This document shows positions 1 to 6,402 of a DNA stretch of 13,151 bases, in pieces (the first letter of the stretch is position 1; the number at the start of each line of letters is the position of its first letter). Position numbers and translations under genes: made by a program. Source of the stretch: Legionella sp. (GTDB taxonomy: Bacteria; Pseudomonadota; Gammaproteobacteria; Legionellales; Legionellaceae); assembly GCA_003507515.1 (NCBI GenBank), contig DNVL01000112.1:1-13151 (forward strand), given 5' to 3'. Under the pieces are notes generated by a model, which saw only the letters and a list, made by a program, of their open reading frames with translations, did no database searches and was not told the DNA's origin.

Positions 1-68
1 CATAAAAACCAAATCAGGAGCGGTACCGGTAAAAAGAAAAGTGCCCAAGGCATGGTTAATTCAAACAT
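1..68 (-). CDS. BatA-like VWA-domain membrane protein, 5' end only
   Basis: Only the N-terminus of this gene lies in the window; it runs off the left edge. It starts MFELTMPWALFFLPVPLL, a hydrophobic Trp/Pro/Leu-rich first membrane segment typical of BatA-type von Willebrand factor A proteins of MoxR-linked operons. I chose the ATG at 66-68 because AAGGA lies 5 bases upstream of it; a second in-frame ATG is at 51-53. The start overlaps the stop of the DUF4381 gene (56-58), so translation is probably coupled. The family normally has a VWA domain with a MIDAS metal site in the periplasm between membrane segments, none of which can be seen here. The call rests on the first 22 residues plus gene order. 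Confidence 0.65.
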   Translation of the reverse strand, partial: MFELTMPWALFFLPVPLLIWFL

Positions 69-541
69 GGCCGTCCTTGTCCTTTGATCCATTGACGTGT
101 GATGTCGAATAGCGGCCCTAGCTCGCACGATTGCGGTGATTGATAGGGTAGCTCTAACAGTAGCCGCTCCACCCCATTGAAATTTACGCCGGCGACCGTG
201 CTGTTTAAAAAATCAATCCACGCATCCCCCATGAGGCCCGCTACGTGTGTTCTTCGGTGATAGGCCAATGCAACACGCCGCAGTAATTCTGAGATGAGGG
301 CCGTTGTTCGTTGGCTATTGGGGGCTTGTTGATGCTGTGCTTGATACTGCGCCAATAAGCACAATGCGGCTCGTTTTGCGCGTCCATTCGAATAATGGCG
401 ATAGACTAAGAGAAGGGCAACCCCGATCATCGTGCGGCCGCAGGCCAATACCAGATACCAACCCGGTGCCCATGGCCATCCCCCGATGGGCGGTGGTACA
501 TGGATATCTCGCAATGCGGCCAATGCTTCTTTTTTATCCAC
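56..541 (-). CDS. DUF4381 domain membrane protein of the MoxR operon
   Basis: This 161-residue protein has the DUF4381 pattern: a short N-terminal region with Ile-His-Val-Pro-Pro-Pro, then WPWAPGWYLVL running into one membrane helix (about residues 27-46), then a basic, helical cytoplasmic part rich in Arg, Leu and Gln. DUF4381 proteins are found between DUF58 and VWA-protein genes in MoxR-type operons; their biochemical role is not known. The start is GTG at 539-541, which overlaps the end of the DUF58 gene by 8 bases (GTGGATAA), a typical coupled junction. The stop overlaps the start of the next gene. I am confident of the family and make no claim about function. Confidence 0.8.
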   Translation of the reverse strand: MDKKEALAALRDIHVPPPIGGWPWAPGWYLVLACGRTMIGVALLLVYRHYSNGRAKRAALCLLAQYQAQHQQAPNSQRTTALISELLRRVALAYHRRTHVAGLMGDAWIDFLNSTVAGVNFNGVERLLLELPYQSPQSCELGPLFDITRQWIKGQGRPCLN

Positions 542-1451
542 GCATCCTCCGTGGAAAGGTCTGTTGCACCAGTTGAGGCAAGTCGGTGCTGGCTGTGAGC
601 TGCACGTATTGCATTTGCAAACGTTTGCATTGTGTACGCAAGGTGGCTATTCGTTGTTCGCAATAAAATTGATATGAAAACCGGACCGCATCTAATGTCG
701 TATCCAGTAAGAGATCTTGAGCGCCATCGGTCATGGCATATTGTGCGGGTCTGGGTGGGGCAAGCTCCAATGGATCGCACACGTGATAGGCATAAATATC
801 ATTGTGCCGGCTTAATCGACTTAAATGTGCTTCACTGTCGGCATCTAAGTTATAAAAGTCACTGATCAACACCAAAATACTGCCGGGCTTGGCGACGCGC
901 CGGAGGCGAAGGAGCGCGTGACTGAGTGATCGCGCATCGGGCATGCGCTCTGAATGGGGGTTGTGATCATGCGTATACTGGCTTAAAGCCGCGAGCAAAG
1001 GCAATACACCGGCTTGCCGACTGCGTGGGGTAAACTCATGGTGCGTGACAGCAGAAAACACCAATCCACCCACACGGTCGCCTTGCTTGGCTGCGGTCCA
1101 GGCAATGAGCGCTGCGAGTCGTGCCGCTACAACGGATTTAAATGCAATGCGGGTGCCAAAATGCATGGACGGATTGAAGTCCGTCAAAATGACAACGGGT
1201 CGCTCGCGTTCTTCATGGTACAGTTTGACGTGTGGTTTGCCTGTGCGAGCTGTGATTCGCCATTCCATGTGCCGGATCTCATCGCCTGCTTGGTAATGCC
1301 GGGCTTCCGAGAAATCCATCCCTCGTCCACGCACCTTGGAGCGGTGATTGCCGATGCGTGCCGCATCACCATCTGAACGATAGCGTGCCCGCTGGGCCAG
1401 GCGCTGCATGGCAATGAGTTCGGTGAGTTCAGTAACGACGCCGTCGGTCAT
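534..1451 (-). CDS. DUF58 domain protein
   Basis: A 305-residue soluble protein of the DUF58 family, the usual partner of MoxR ATPases. The family hallmark is visible at residues 42-65: RGMDFSEARHYQAGD followed by EIRHMEWR. It is followed by a segment with DFNPSM (residues 91-96), which resembles a degenerate VWA metal-binding DxSxS loop after a hydrophobic strand (PVVILTDF). DUF58 proteins are thought to act with MoxR as chaperone-like factors for assembly of secreted or membrane VWA proteins; this is family knowledge and not tested here. The ATG at 1449-1451 follows the moxR stop by 12 bases. The ribosome binding site is weak, so translation may rely on reinitiation. No broken motifs or frameshifts are seen. 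Confidence 0.88.
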   Translation of the reverse strand: MTDGVVTELTELIAMQRLAQRARYRSDGDAARIGNHRSKVRGRGMDFSEARHYQAGDEIRHMEWRITARTGKPHVKLYHEERERPVVILTDFNPSMHFGTRIAFKSVVAARLAALIAWTAAKQGDRVGGLVFSAVTHHEFTPRSRQAGVLPLLAALSQYTHDHNPHSERMPDARSLSHALLRLRRVAKPGSILVLISDFYNLDADSEAHLSRLSRHNDIYAYHVCDPLELAPPRPAQYAMTDGAQDLLLDTTLDAVRFSYQFYCEQRIATLRTQCKRLQMQYVQLTASTDLPQLVQQTFPRRMRG

Positions 1452-1463
1452 GATGGTCTCGGC

Positions 1464-2465
1464 CTATGGAAGCGCCACTTGGCGCAATAGCTCATCAATA
1501 AAGTCATCGCTACTGATTCCCTCAGCCTCGGCCTCGAAGGTTAATAAAATGCGATGACGCAATACATCATGCACAATGGCATGGATGTCGTCCGGTCTGA
1601 CATAATCTCGGCCTGCCAGCCACGCATGTGCTTTAGAGCATCGATCAAGGGCTATGGTTGCGCGAGGGCTTGCACCAAAACGAAGCCAACGTGCCAGTGC
1701 GTCACTATAAACAGATGGGTTGCGTGTACCGACGACCAGTTGGACGATATACGTTTCCAATGCCTCACTGGTGTGAACATTCAATACTTGTTGGCGTGCT
1801 TCAAAGAGTGTTCGTTGGGGCAATGGGGGGATGGTTTCGTTTGTGGAGGGCGCTTTTTCGCTCAAGACATTGGCCTCCATCGCTTCGTTTCTCGCTAGAG
1901 TGAGAATTTCGCGCTCAACCTGTGCGTCCGGGTAACCCATTTTCACATACATCAAAAATCGGTCTAACTGCGCTTCTGGTAGTGGATACGTTCCTTCTTG
2001 CTCAATGGGGTTTTGGGTTGCCATCACCAAAAACAATTCAGGCAAGGGATACGTTTTGCTGCCAATCGTCACTTGACGTTCGGCCATGGCTTCTAGCAAT
2101 GCAGACTGCACTTTGGCAGGGGCCCGATTGATCTCATCGGCCAACAGCATGTGATGAAAAATAGGACCGGGCAGAAAGGCAAATGAGCCGTCTTCAGGGT
2201 GGTAGACATCGGTTCCCGTTAAATCGCCAGGCAATAAATCAGGGGTAAATTGAATCCGGTGAAAACGCCCTTCAACGCGTGTCGATAATTCTTTAACCGC
2301 ACGTGTTTTGGCGAGTCCAGGTGCTCCCTCAACGAGTAAATGGCCAACCGCCAAGAGGGCAATTAATAGGCGTGATACCAATCCTGACTGGCCGAGAATC
2401 TGTGAATTTAAACAGGCTCTCAGCTGTAATACTTGCGCTTGCACGGTCAGTGCGGATGATTTCAT
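1464..2465 (-). CDS. MoxR family AAA+ ATPase
   Basis: A 333-residue AAA+ ATPase of the MoxR family. Walker A is GAPGLAKT (residues 47-54), Walker B is LLADE (107-111) followed by INRAPAKVQSALLEAM, and the sensor-1 region carries ATQNPIEQEGTYPLPEAQLDRF (149-170, read in two parts), which is a near-signature of MoxR. The C-terminal lid (about 230-333) has the Arg-rich FGASPRATIAL motif. The length is usual for the family. MoxR proteins use ATP to drive remodelling or cofactor insertion of partner proteins, often those with VWA domains, and this operon supplies such partners. The start ATG at 2463-2465 has AAAGGACGAG upstream, which overlaps the stop of the cold-shock gene 12 bases before, so the two genes are probably read as one message. 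Confidence 0.92.
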   Translation of the reverse strand: MKSSALTVQAQVLQLRACLNSQILGQSGLVSRLLIALLAVGHLLVEGAPGLAKTRAVKELSTRVEGRFHRIQFTPDLLPGDLTGTDVYHPEDGSFAFLPGPIFHHMLLADEINRAPAKVQSALLEAMAERQVTIGSKTYPLPELFLVMATQNPIEQEGTYPLPEAQLDRFLMYVKMGYPDAQVEREILTLARNEAMEANVLSEKAPSTNETIPPLPQRTLFEARQQVLNVHTSEALETYIVQLVVGTRNPSVYSDALARWLRFGASPRATIALDRCSKAHAWLAGRDYVRPDDIHAIVHDVLRHRILLTFEAEAEGISSDDFIDELLRQVALP

Positions 2466-2477
2466 TTGGCTCGTCCT

Positions 2478-2747
2478 TTAAGATTCGTGAATGACTTCCA
2501 CTTGGTCCGCTTGCGGGCCTTTTTTGCCTGGGACGACTTTGAATCGGACCTTTACACCTTCTTGAAGCGCCTTAAAATCGTCAGGTTTAGTGGCTGCGGC
2601 ATGAAAGAAATATTCATTTTTATCCGACACAATAAATCCAAATCGTTTTTTTCTATCAAAAAATTTAATCGTGCCTAATTGTGTTTTTTTTCTGCAAGAA
2701 CCGCAAAAAAATTGTTTTAATCGTTGTATAACCTGCTTAATGCTCAT
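2478..2747 (-). CDS. Cold-shock-domain nucleic-acid-binding protein with N-terminal extension
   Basis: An 89-residue protein. Residues 24-88 form a cold-shock domain: GTIKFF, an RNP1-like KKRFGFIV (33-40), an RNP2-like EYFFHAA (45-51), and the late strands VKVRFKVVPGKKGPQADQVEV. Such domains bind single-stranded RNA or DNA. Compared with CspA-type proteins of about 70 residues, it has an extra 23-residue basic N-terminus (MSIKQVIQRLKQFF, then CGSCRKK with Cys15 and Cys18). RNP2 has YFFHAA in place of the usual VFVHFS, so it is a derived member. I chose the ATG at 2745-2747 because AGGAA lies upstream at good spacing; a longer reading frame to 2822 would run into the promoter region. It is the first gene of the MoxR operon, an uncommon partnership. 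Confidence 0.85.
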   Translation of the reverse strand: MSIKQVIQRLKQFFCGSCRKKTQLGTIKFFDRKKRFGFIVSDKNEYFFHAAATKPDDFKALQEGVKVRFKVVPGKKGPQADQVEVIHES

Positions 2748-2820
2748 TAAGTGATTCCTGTAAATAGGTGTTTTATGTGAATTGCATGCCTTAAAAGCAG
2801 TACATCGATGCAAGATTAAC

Positions 2821-2850
2821 ATTATATGGCGTATTGGTACAATGACTCAA
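2821..2850 (-). promoter_or_regulatory. Sigma-70-type promoter for the cold-shock/moxR operon
   Basis: On the minus strand, TTGAGT (2845-2850) and a perfect TATAAT (2821-2826) are separated by 18 bases. Transcription from here would give a leader of roughly 65 bases before the ATG at 2747. A long leader is common for cold-shock genes, but I did not find a defined cold-box element. Confidence 0.6.
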
Positions 2851-2862
2851 GGGCCTGGCCGG

Positions 2863-2891
2863 TTGCATCTCTATTAACGACTGATTACTAT
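2863..2891 (+). promoter_or_regulatory. Possible promoter for the outer-membrane protein gene
   Basis: TTGCAT (2863-2868), a 17-base spacer, and TACTAT (2886-2891) on the plus strand, about 40 bases before the ATG at 2933. It matches the consensus only in part. It lies back to back with the cold-shock promoter, so the two units would be divergently transcribed from the 185-base gap at 2748-2932. Confidence 0.35.
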
Positions 2892-2932
2892 GAGATTGCA
2901 AACCGTTACTTTAAATCATTTTAAGGATAATA

Positions 2933-3649
2933 ATGAAGACATGCATTAAACATGCGCTGAGCCTTTCACTGTTTCTTCCACTGACATGCCCGGCCTTTAG
3001 TCTGCAGCATGGGAGTGTCCCTGTTGAGTTAGGTATGTTTACGGCGTCGGCTGGCAAAGGGCAAGACATCAATCTACAAGGCTTTGTAGGAAACCAATAC
3101 ACAGCGAAGCACAGCGACAGTTGGAATGGAATGTTTGGGGTCGGCTATTTTGTCGATGGATTTACAAAAGATCGTGCGCAGGTGTCGTACGGTATTGATG
3201 GCTTCTATTTAGGAAAAACAAGCGTGCATGGCACCATCTCCCAAGAGCATTTTGCCACCAATCTTTCTTATAAATACAATATTCAGAATATCCCTGTGTA
3301 CCTGGCGACGAAGGCAACGATAAAAACAAACAGTGAAAAGTACAATTTGGTCTTTGATGCGGGCATTGGACCCAATTTTATGCGCACCAGCCATTATGCG
3401 GAATCACCTTTGAATAACTTTTCCATGACCAATCCCTTTTTCTCCGCACAAAATAACGTGGCGTTTTCAGCCATGGCAGGTCTTGGCGTGCGAATCAACA
3501 AAGCCTTTGGCAACGCGCCATTGGTCTGTGGTTACCGCTTCTTTTATTTAGGGCAAGGCGATTTTAAAGCCAATAATAGTGCACTCCTCAACACCCTGAA
3601 AACAGGAAACACCTTCGCCAATGCCGTGACCTGTGGTGTCGTGATTTAA
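2933..3649 (+). CDS. Predicted outer-membrane beta-barrel protein
   Basis: A 238-residue protein I do not recognise by name. It opens with a signal peptide (basic MKTCIKH, a Leu/Ser-rich hydrophobic core, likely cleavage around residues 21-24 near CPAFS). The rest is a run of short alternating polar/hydrophobic strands rich in Gly, Asn, Tyr and Phe (for example FGVGYFVDGF, NLVFDAGIGPNF, AFSAMAGLGVRI, CGYRFFYLG), the look of a small 8- to 10-stranded outer-membrane barrel. The C-terminus (VTCGVVI) lacks the usual final Phe. AAGGAT precedes the ATG by 5 bases. The next gene starts 23 bases downstream, so the two are probably co-transcribed. The role could be adhesion, porin or structural; nothing in the sequence decides it. 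Confidence 0.65.
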   Translation: MKTCIKHALSLSLFLPLTCPAFSLQHGSVPVELGMFTASAGKGQDINLQGFVGNQYTAKHSDSWNGMFGVGYFVDGFTKDRAQVSYGIDGFYLGKTSVHGTISQEHFATNLSYKYNIQNIPVYLATKATIKTNSEKYNLVFDAGIGPNFMRTSHYAESPLNNFSMTNPFFSAQNNVAFSAMAGLGVRINKAFGNAPLVCGYRFFYLGQGDFKANNSALLNTLKTGNTFANAVTCGVVI

Positions 3650-3672
3650 TCTATGATTATTAGGAGAAAAAT

Positions 3673-4161
3673 ATGAATATAAAAAAAGCTTTGTGCCTTA
3701 TTACCGCATTAATTTCCACCGCAGGGGCAGTCAATGCGGCCCCGCCCCATCCGCGCGAAATCTGCGTGGGCACCCCATGGCAAGTCTGCTGGGGTAACAA
3801 TCAAGGGTTGAATTCGTCGTTTTATATACGCGTACAAACATTGAATGGCCAAACATACAAGAATATACAGTTCTCGTTGGCTTCAGAGGGAGGAGATACG
3901 GCAAGCATCATTACCCACCACCCCAACTGCGCGTCTGCAACCGCAACAGTGGCATCCGGCTGCACTATCTATCCGAACACCGGCGCACTGGTGACGGGCA
4001 TCACCATTGGCCAACAAAATGTCTTCTCGTTACCACCCGATCAATATTTTGTGTTCACTGTGACACGTCGAAATGAGGATGGAACATACGTCAATCTGGT
4101 TCAAGTCCCTGTTAACTTTCAGGCCGTCCCCACCCTGCGTGGGAAAGAACAGGGCATATAA
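3673..4161 (+). CDS. Small secreted protein with four cysteines, function unknown
   Basis: A 162-residue protein with a clear signal peptide (MNIKKALCLITALISTAGAVNA, with cleavage expected after Ala22 or Ala23). The mature part has four cysteines (31, 39, 86 and 97), suggesting two disulfide bonds and so a periplasmic or secreted location. It alternates polar and hydrophobic residues (FYIRVQTLNG, NIQFSLASEG, YFVFTVTRR, LVQVPVNFQ) like an immunoglobulin-like beta-sandwich. TAGGAG lies 8 bases before the ATG. I do not recognise the family. Its place directly behind the beta-barrel gene suggests a surface-exposed or barrel-associated partner, which is inference. Confidence 0.6.
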   Translation: MNIKKALCLITALISTAGAVNAAPPHPREICVGTPWQVCWGNNQGLNSSFYIRVQTLNGQTYKNIQFSLASEGGDTASIITHHPNCASATATVASGCTIYPNTGALVTGITIGQQNVFSLPPDQYFVFTVTRRNEDGTYVNLVQVPVNFQAVPTLRGKEQGI

Positions 4162-4172
4162 CGCGTTGTATT

Positions 4173-4189
4173 ATCCTCTCGAGGAGGAT
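4173..4189. other. Short inverted repeat after the secreted-protein gene
   Basis: ATCCTC and GAGGAT form perfect 6-base arms around TCGAG, 11 bases past the stop codon at 4161. No T-run follows, so it is not a convincing terminator alone. It may be an mRNA 3'-end stabilising hairpin. It lies in the 179-base gap before the next gene. Confidence 0.35.
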
Positions 4190-4241
4190 TAAAGGTGCGT
4201 CAGCGACCGCCTCTCCTCCTTTCTGGGATGGGTATATTAGG

Positions 4242-4271
4242 GCGAGATGTTTCTATCTCGCTTACTTTGTT
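4242..4271 (+). terminator. Possible rho-independent terminator
   Basis: A perfect 7-base stem GCGAGAT/ATCTCGC with a 6-base loop (GTTTCT) is followed by TTACTTTGTT. The T-tract is interrupted, so termination could be partial. It would separate the secreted-protein unit from the effector-like genes. Confidence 0.5.
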
Positions 4272-4298
4272 GAAATTTTGCTGGCAGTGATGTAGAGT
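4270..4298 (+). promoter_or_regulatory. Possible promoter of the two-gene effector-like unit
   Basis: TTGAAA (4270-4275) and TAGAGT (4293-4298) lie 17 bases apart, just after the hairpin at 4242-4261 and about 43 bases before the chosen ATG. The match to a sigma-70 promoter is moderate. I looked for a PmrA-type TTAA repeat, known upstream of some Legionella effectors, and found no convincing one. Confidence 0.35.
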
Positions 4299-4340
4299 TC
4301 GGCATTTAATGAATGTTTATATGCCTGGATCCTATTGTAT

Positions 4341-6389
4341 ATGCTTTTTATGAATGAATTCCCCCCTGTTCTTACCAACAGATATAAGCCCCTCGACGCG
4401 TCTCATTCCACGGAAGAAAGCAGAAAACAACAAGTCAAATCGTGTAGCCAAACGATTTTAGCTCTCGACTTGGCTGCTGATGACCATTCGATGGGTGTTA
4501 TTACGAATCAACTCTCGATGCCGATCGGCATTCCTTCCTCATGGGACAGGGCTGCTTTTTATCAAATAGTTGTTCGTGCAGCGGTTTCGGCTATTGCAAG
4601 AAATAATACCATGAATACAAGAACTAGCAGCGCAGATTTATTAAATCTAATGCGCACGCAAGAAATCCCAGGGCTAACAACGAGCATTGAGTCCATTCAA
4701 AAATATCACCCGAAACGTCAAGAACGGGAATTTGCATTCAGAATATGGTTTCAAGGCGTGAGAGAGCTGACGTCTCGCGTGTTGTTATTATGCATTGAAA
4801 AAAACCATATATCACATGATGAGCGCGAAGTCGTTCAATCCTTTCAATCTATTTTTGGAAATGTTGATGTCTTTATTATCCCGGATACACTCATTCTTTC
4901 TGGAGATGAAAAAGAGCTACGCTTTATTGATAAGCTATCATCTAATGCTGGGGAATTAAATCAAAACGCTATCGTTAGTATTTCTCACTACCTTGATCAT
5001 GGTCAATTATTGAACTTAGCCAAACTGAAGAAATGGGGTTGGAAAAATCTGGACCTAAACAAAGGTTTCGCTGCAAGCAGCCCATACCATCATCATTTGA
5101 ACGAGTTTTCCTATTATGAAGAAACATCGCCTAATGGTTTCTTAATGCAAAACACGTTACCTGACAAGCCATTTTTTTTACATGCAACGGAATACAAGCA
5201 GGCGATAATGGATTCACAATCATTAAATGTGTCTAGGGCAGGTTGCTTGGGAAATATGATATATACCACGGTGTTAATGGGTGATGAATCGGATATTGTA
5301 GGGGGGCATGCCATTGGATTGTATAAACGAAAATATGACTTGGCTGAACTAAATAAAAATAAGTTTATTTGCTTTCAGGCTATAAACAATCAGAATAACC
5401 TAACCAACTGGATTGAAAAGCTCGGTAGAGGACGTATTTTTTTAGAGGCAAGACATAAAATAATGACGTCTAAACCCTATGGAAGTCCATTTTTTATACG
5501 ATCCATGCATTACGAAAAAATCCAATCCATTACGAACGATGTTATTCCTCAATACAGGAAATTATATCCGTTGCTTTTATTGCTAACAACCAATCGATCG
5601 CCTACAAATAACACCACAGATCGGAGTCCATTATTTAGCATGGCCACACATATTATGGAGAAAATTTACAATGGACCAGACGGTGTTTTTAATTCGGTTT
5701 TAAATGGTATATTTTTTGAAATCATCAAGGATTTTATTCTATTGTTTCTGAACGATGAGGATGAAATGAAATTTTCCAAATTAAATTCATATAATATGAT
5801 AGCGCAAGACGCCATATTTTTTGAACTGTTCCCACGATTAATAGACGATTGGAACACTGGATTTTTTCCAATCAAAATGAGTCGCGTCATGGAGATATTA
5901 GGAGAGAAAGGCCTGATGAACAACGAGGATAAAAAAAGGGTATTTAAGAATTTTTTCGTGGATAGGCTTTTCTATTATATTAATTTAGGATGCCTTGAAG
6001 GAGCACAAGACATCCCTCATCCAGCGCAGATAAGAACGTTTGATGACCTTGCAAACAGGTTACCTAATTTAGCAGGACTCATTCACTATGACTTGATCAA
6101 AAGCAGTACTGACGTCCGGCTAAGAGATGATTACAACCACGCGATCAGATGTTGTTATGACACATCATATGATGAGAGAAATATCGATTTGGCAGTCAAA
6201 TGCGGCATATCAGCAACCGAAGAAACTGGGGTAAGATCGCGCACACGGGTTCGTTTTTTTGATTTTGATTTTTTTAAACGTGAACATGGATTTTATCAGG
6301 TACACTTAAAAGAAGACATTCCTGTTTCCATTACGGGTCTTAGTGAAAAAAATGGCTTTTCAATTCGTTTCAATGAAACCAAACCATAG
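4341..6389 (+). CDS. Unrecognised large protein with an ADP-ribosyltransferase-like H...Y segment
   Basis: About 682 residues, no signal peptide and no clear membrane helix, so cytosolic or injected. I do not recognise the family as a whole. One stretch stands out: PFFLHATEYKQAI (His281-Ala-Thr), then about 20 residues later GCLGNMIYTTV (Gly301, Tyr308). In PARP-like and related H-Y-[E/Q] ADP-ribosyltransferases the NAD-binding core reads H-G-T...G-x-G-x-Y, so His281 and Tyr308 would be the first two catalytic-triad positions. A third acidic position is not certain; Glu369 in RIFLEARH is a candidate. The surrounding sequence is mixed helix and strand, and the C-terminal 300 residues are mainly helical. 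It differs from the R-S-E class of the SidE transferase; no STS or ExE motif is seen. The start is uncertain: TTG 4335, ATG 4341 or ATG 4350, all with weak ribosome binding sites. It is AT-rich and sits 13 bases before the PDE gene. A cysteine protease is a less likely alternative. Confidence 0.55.
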   Translation: MLFMNEFPPVLTNRYKPLDASHSTEESRKQQVKSCSQTILALDLAADDHSMGVITNQLSMPIGIPSSWDRAAFYQIVVRAAVSAIARNNTMNTRTSSADLLNLMRTQEIPGLTTSIESIQKYHPKRQEREFAFRIWFQGVRELTSRVLLLCIEKNHISHDEREVVQSFQSIFGNVDVFIIPDTLILSGDEKELRFIDKLSSNAGELNQNAIVSISHYLDHGQLLNLAKLKKWGWKNLDLNKGFAASSPYHHHLNEFSYYEETSPNGFLMQNTLPDKPFFLHATEYKQAIMDSQSLNVSRAGCLGNMIYTTVLMGDESDIVGGHAIGLYKRKYDLAELNKNKFICFQAINNQNNLTNWIEKLGRGRIFLEARHKIMTSKPYGSPFFIRSMHYEKIQSITNDVIPQYRKLYPLLLLLTTNRSPTNNTTDRSPLFSMATHIMEKIYNGPDGVFNSVLNGIFFEIIKDFILLFLNDEDEMKFSKLNSYNMIAQDAIFFELFPRLIDDWNTGFFPIKMSRVMEILGEKGLMNNEDKKRVFKNFFVDRLFYYINLGCLEGAQDIPHPAQIRTFDDLANRLPNLAGLIHYDLIKSSTDVRLRDDYNHAIRCCYDTSYDERNIDLAVKCGISATEETGVRSRTRVRFFDFDFFKREHGFYQVHLKEDIPVSITGLSEKNGFSIRFNETKP

Positions 6390-6402
6390 AGAGAGAAAGA
6401 AC

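Noticed and set aside
432..1376. Plus-strand open frames opposite the DUF4381 and DUF58 genes
   Set aside because: They are antisense shadows of two recognised families and their translations have no domain-like character.
5181..5400. Possible cysteine protease (Cys302 with GGHAIGLY and a later polar strand)
   Set aside because: The Cys is only about 20 residues before the His, too close for a papain or C58 peptidase, and no Asp/Asn motif of the expected form follows. The ADP-ribosyltransferase reading explains more of the pattern.
4341..6389. A separated SidE-type R-S-E transferase
   Set aside because: I found no STS strand followed by an ExE loop; the visible motifs fit the H-Y class better.
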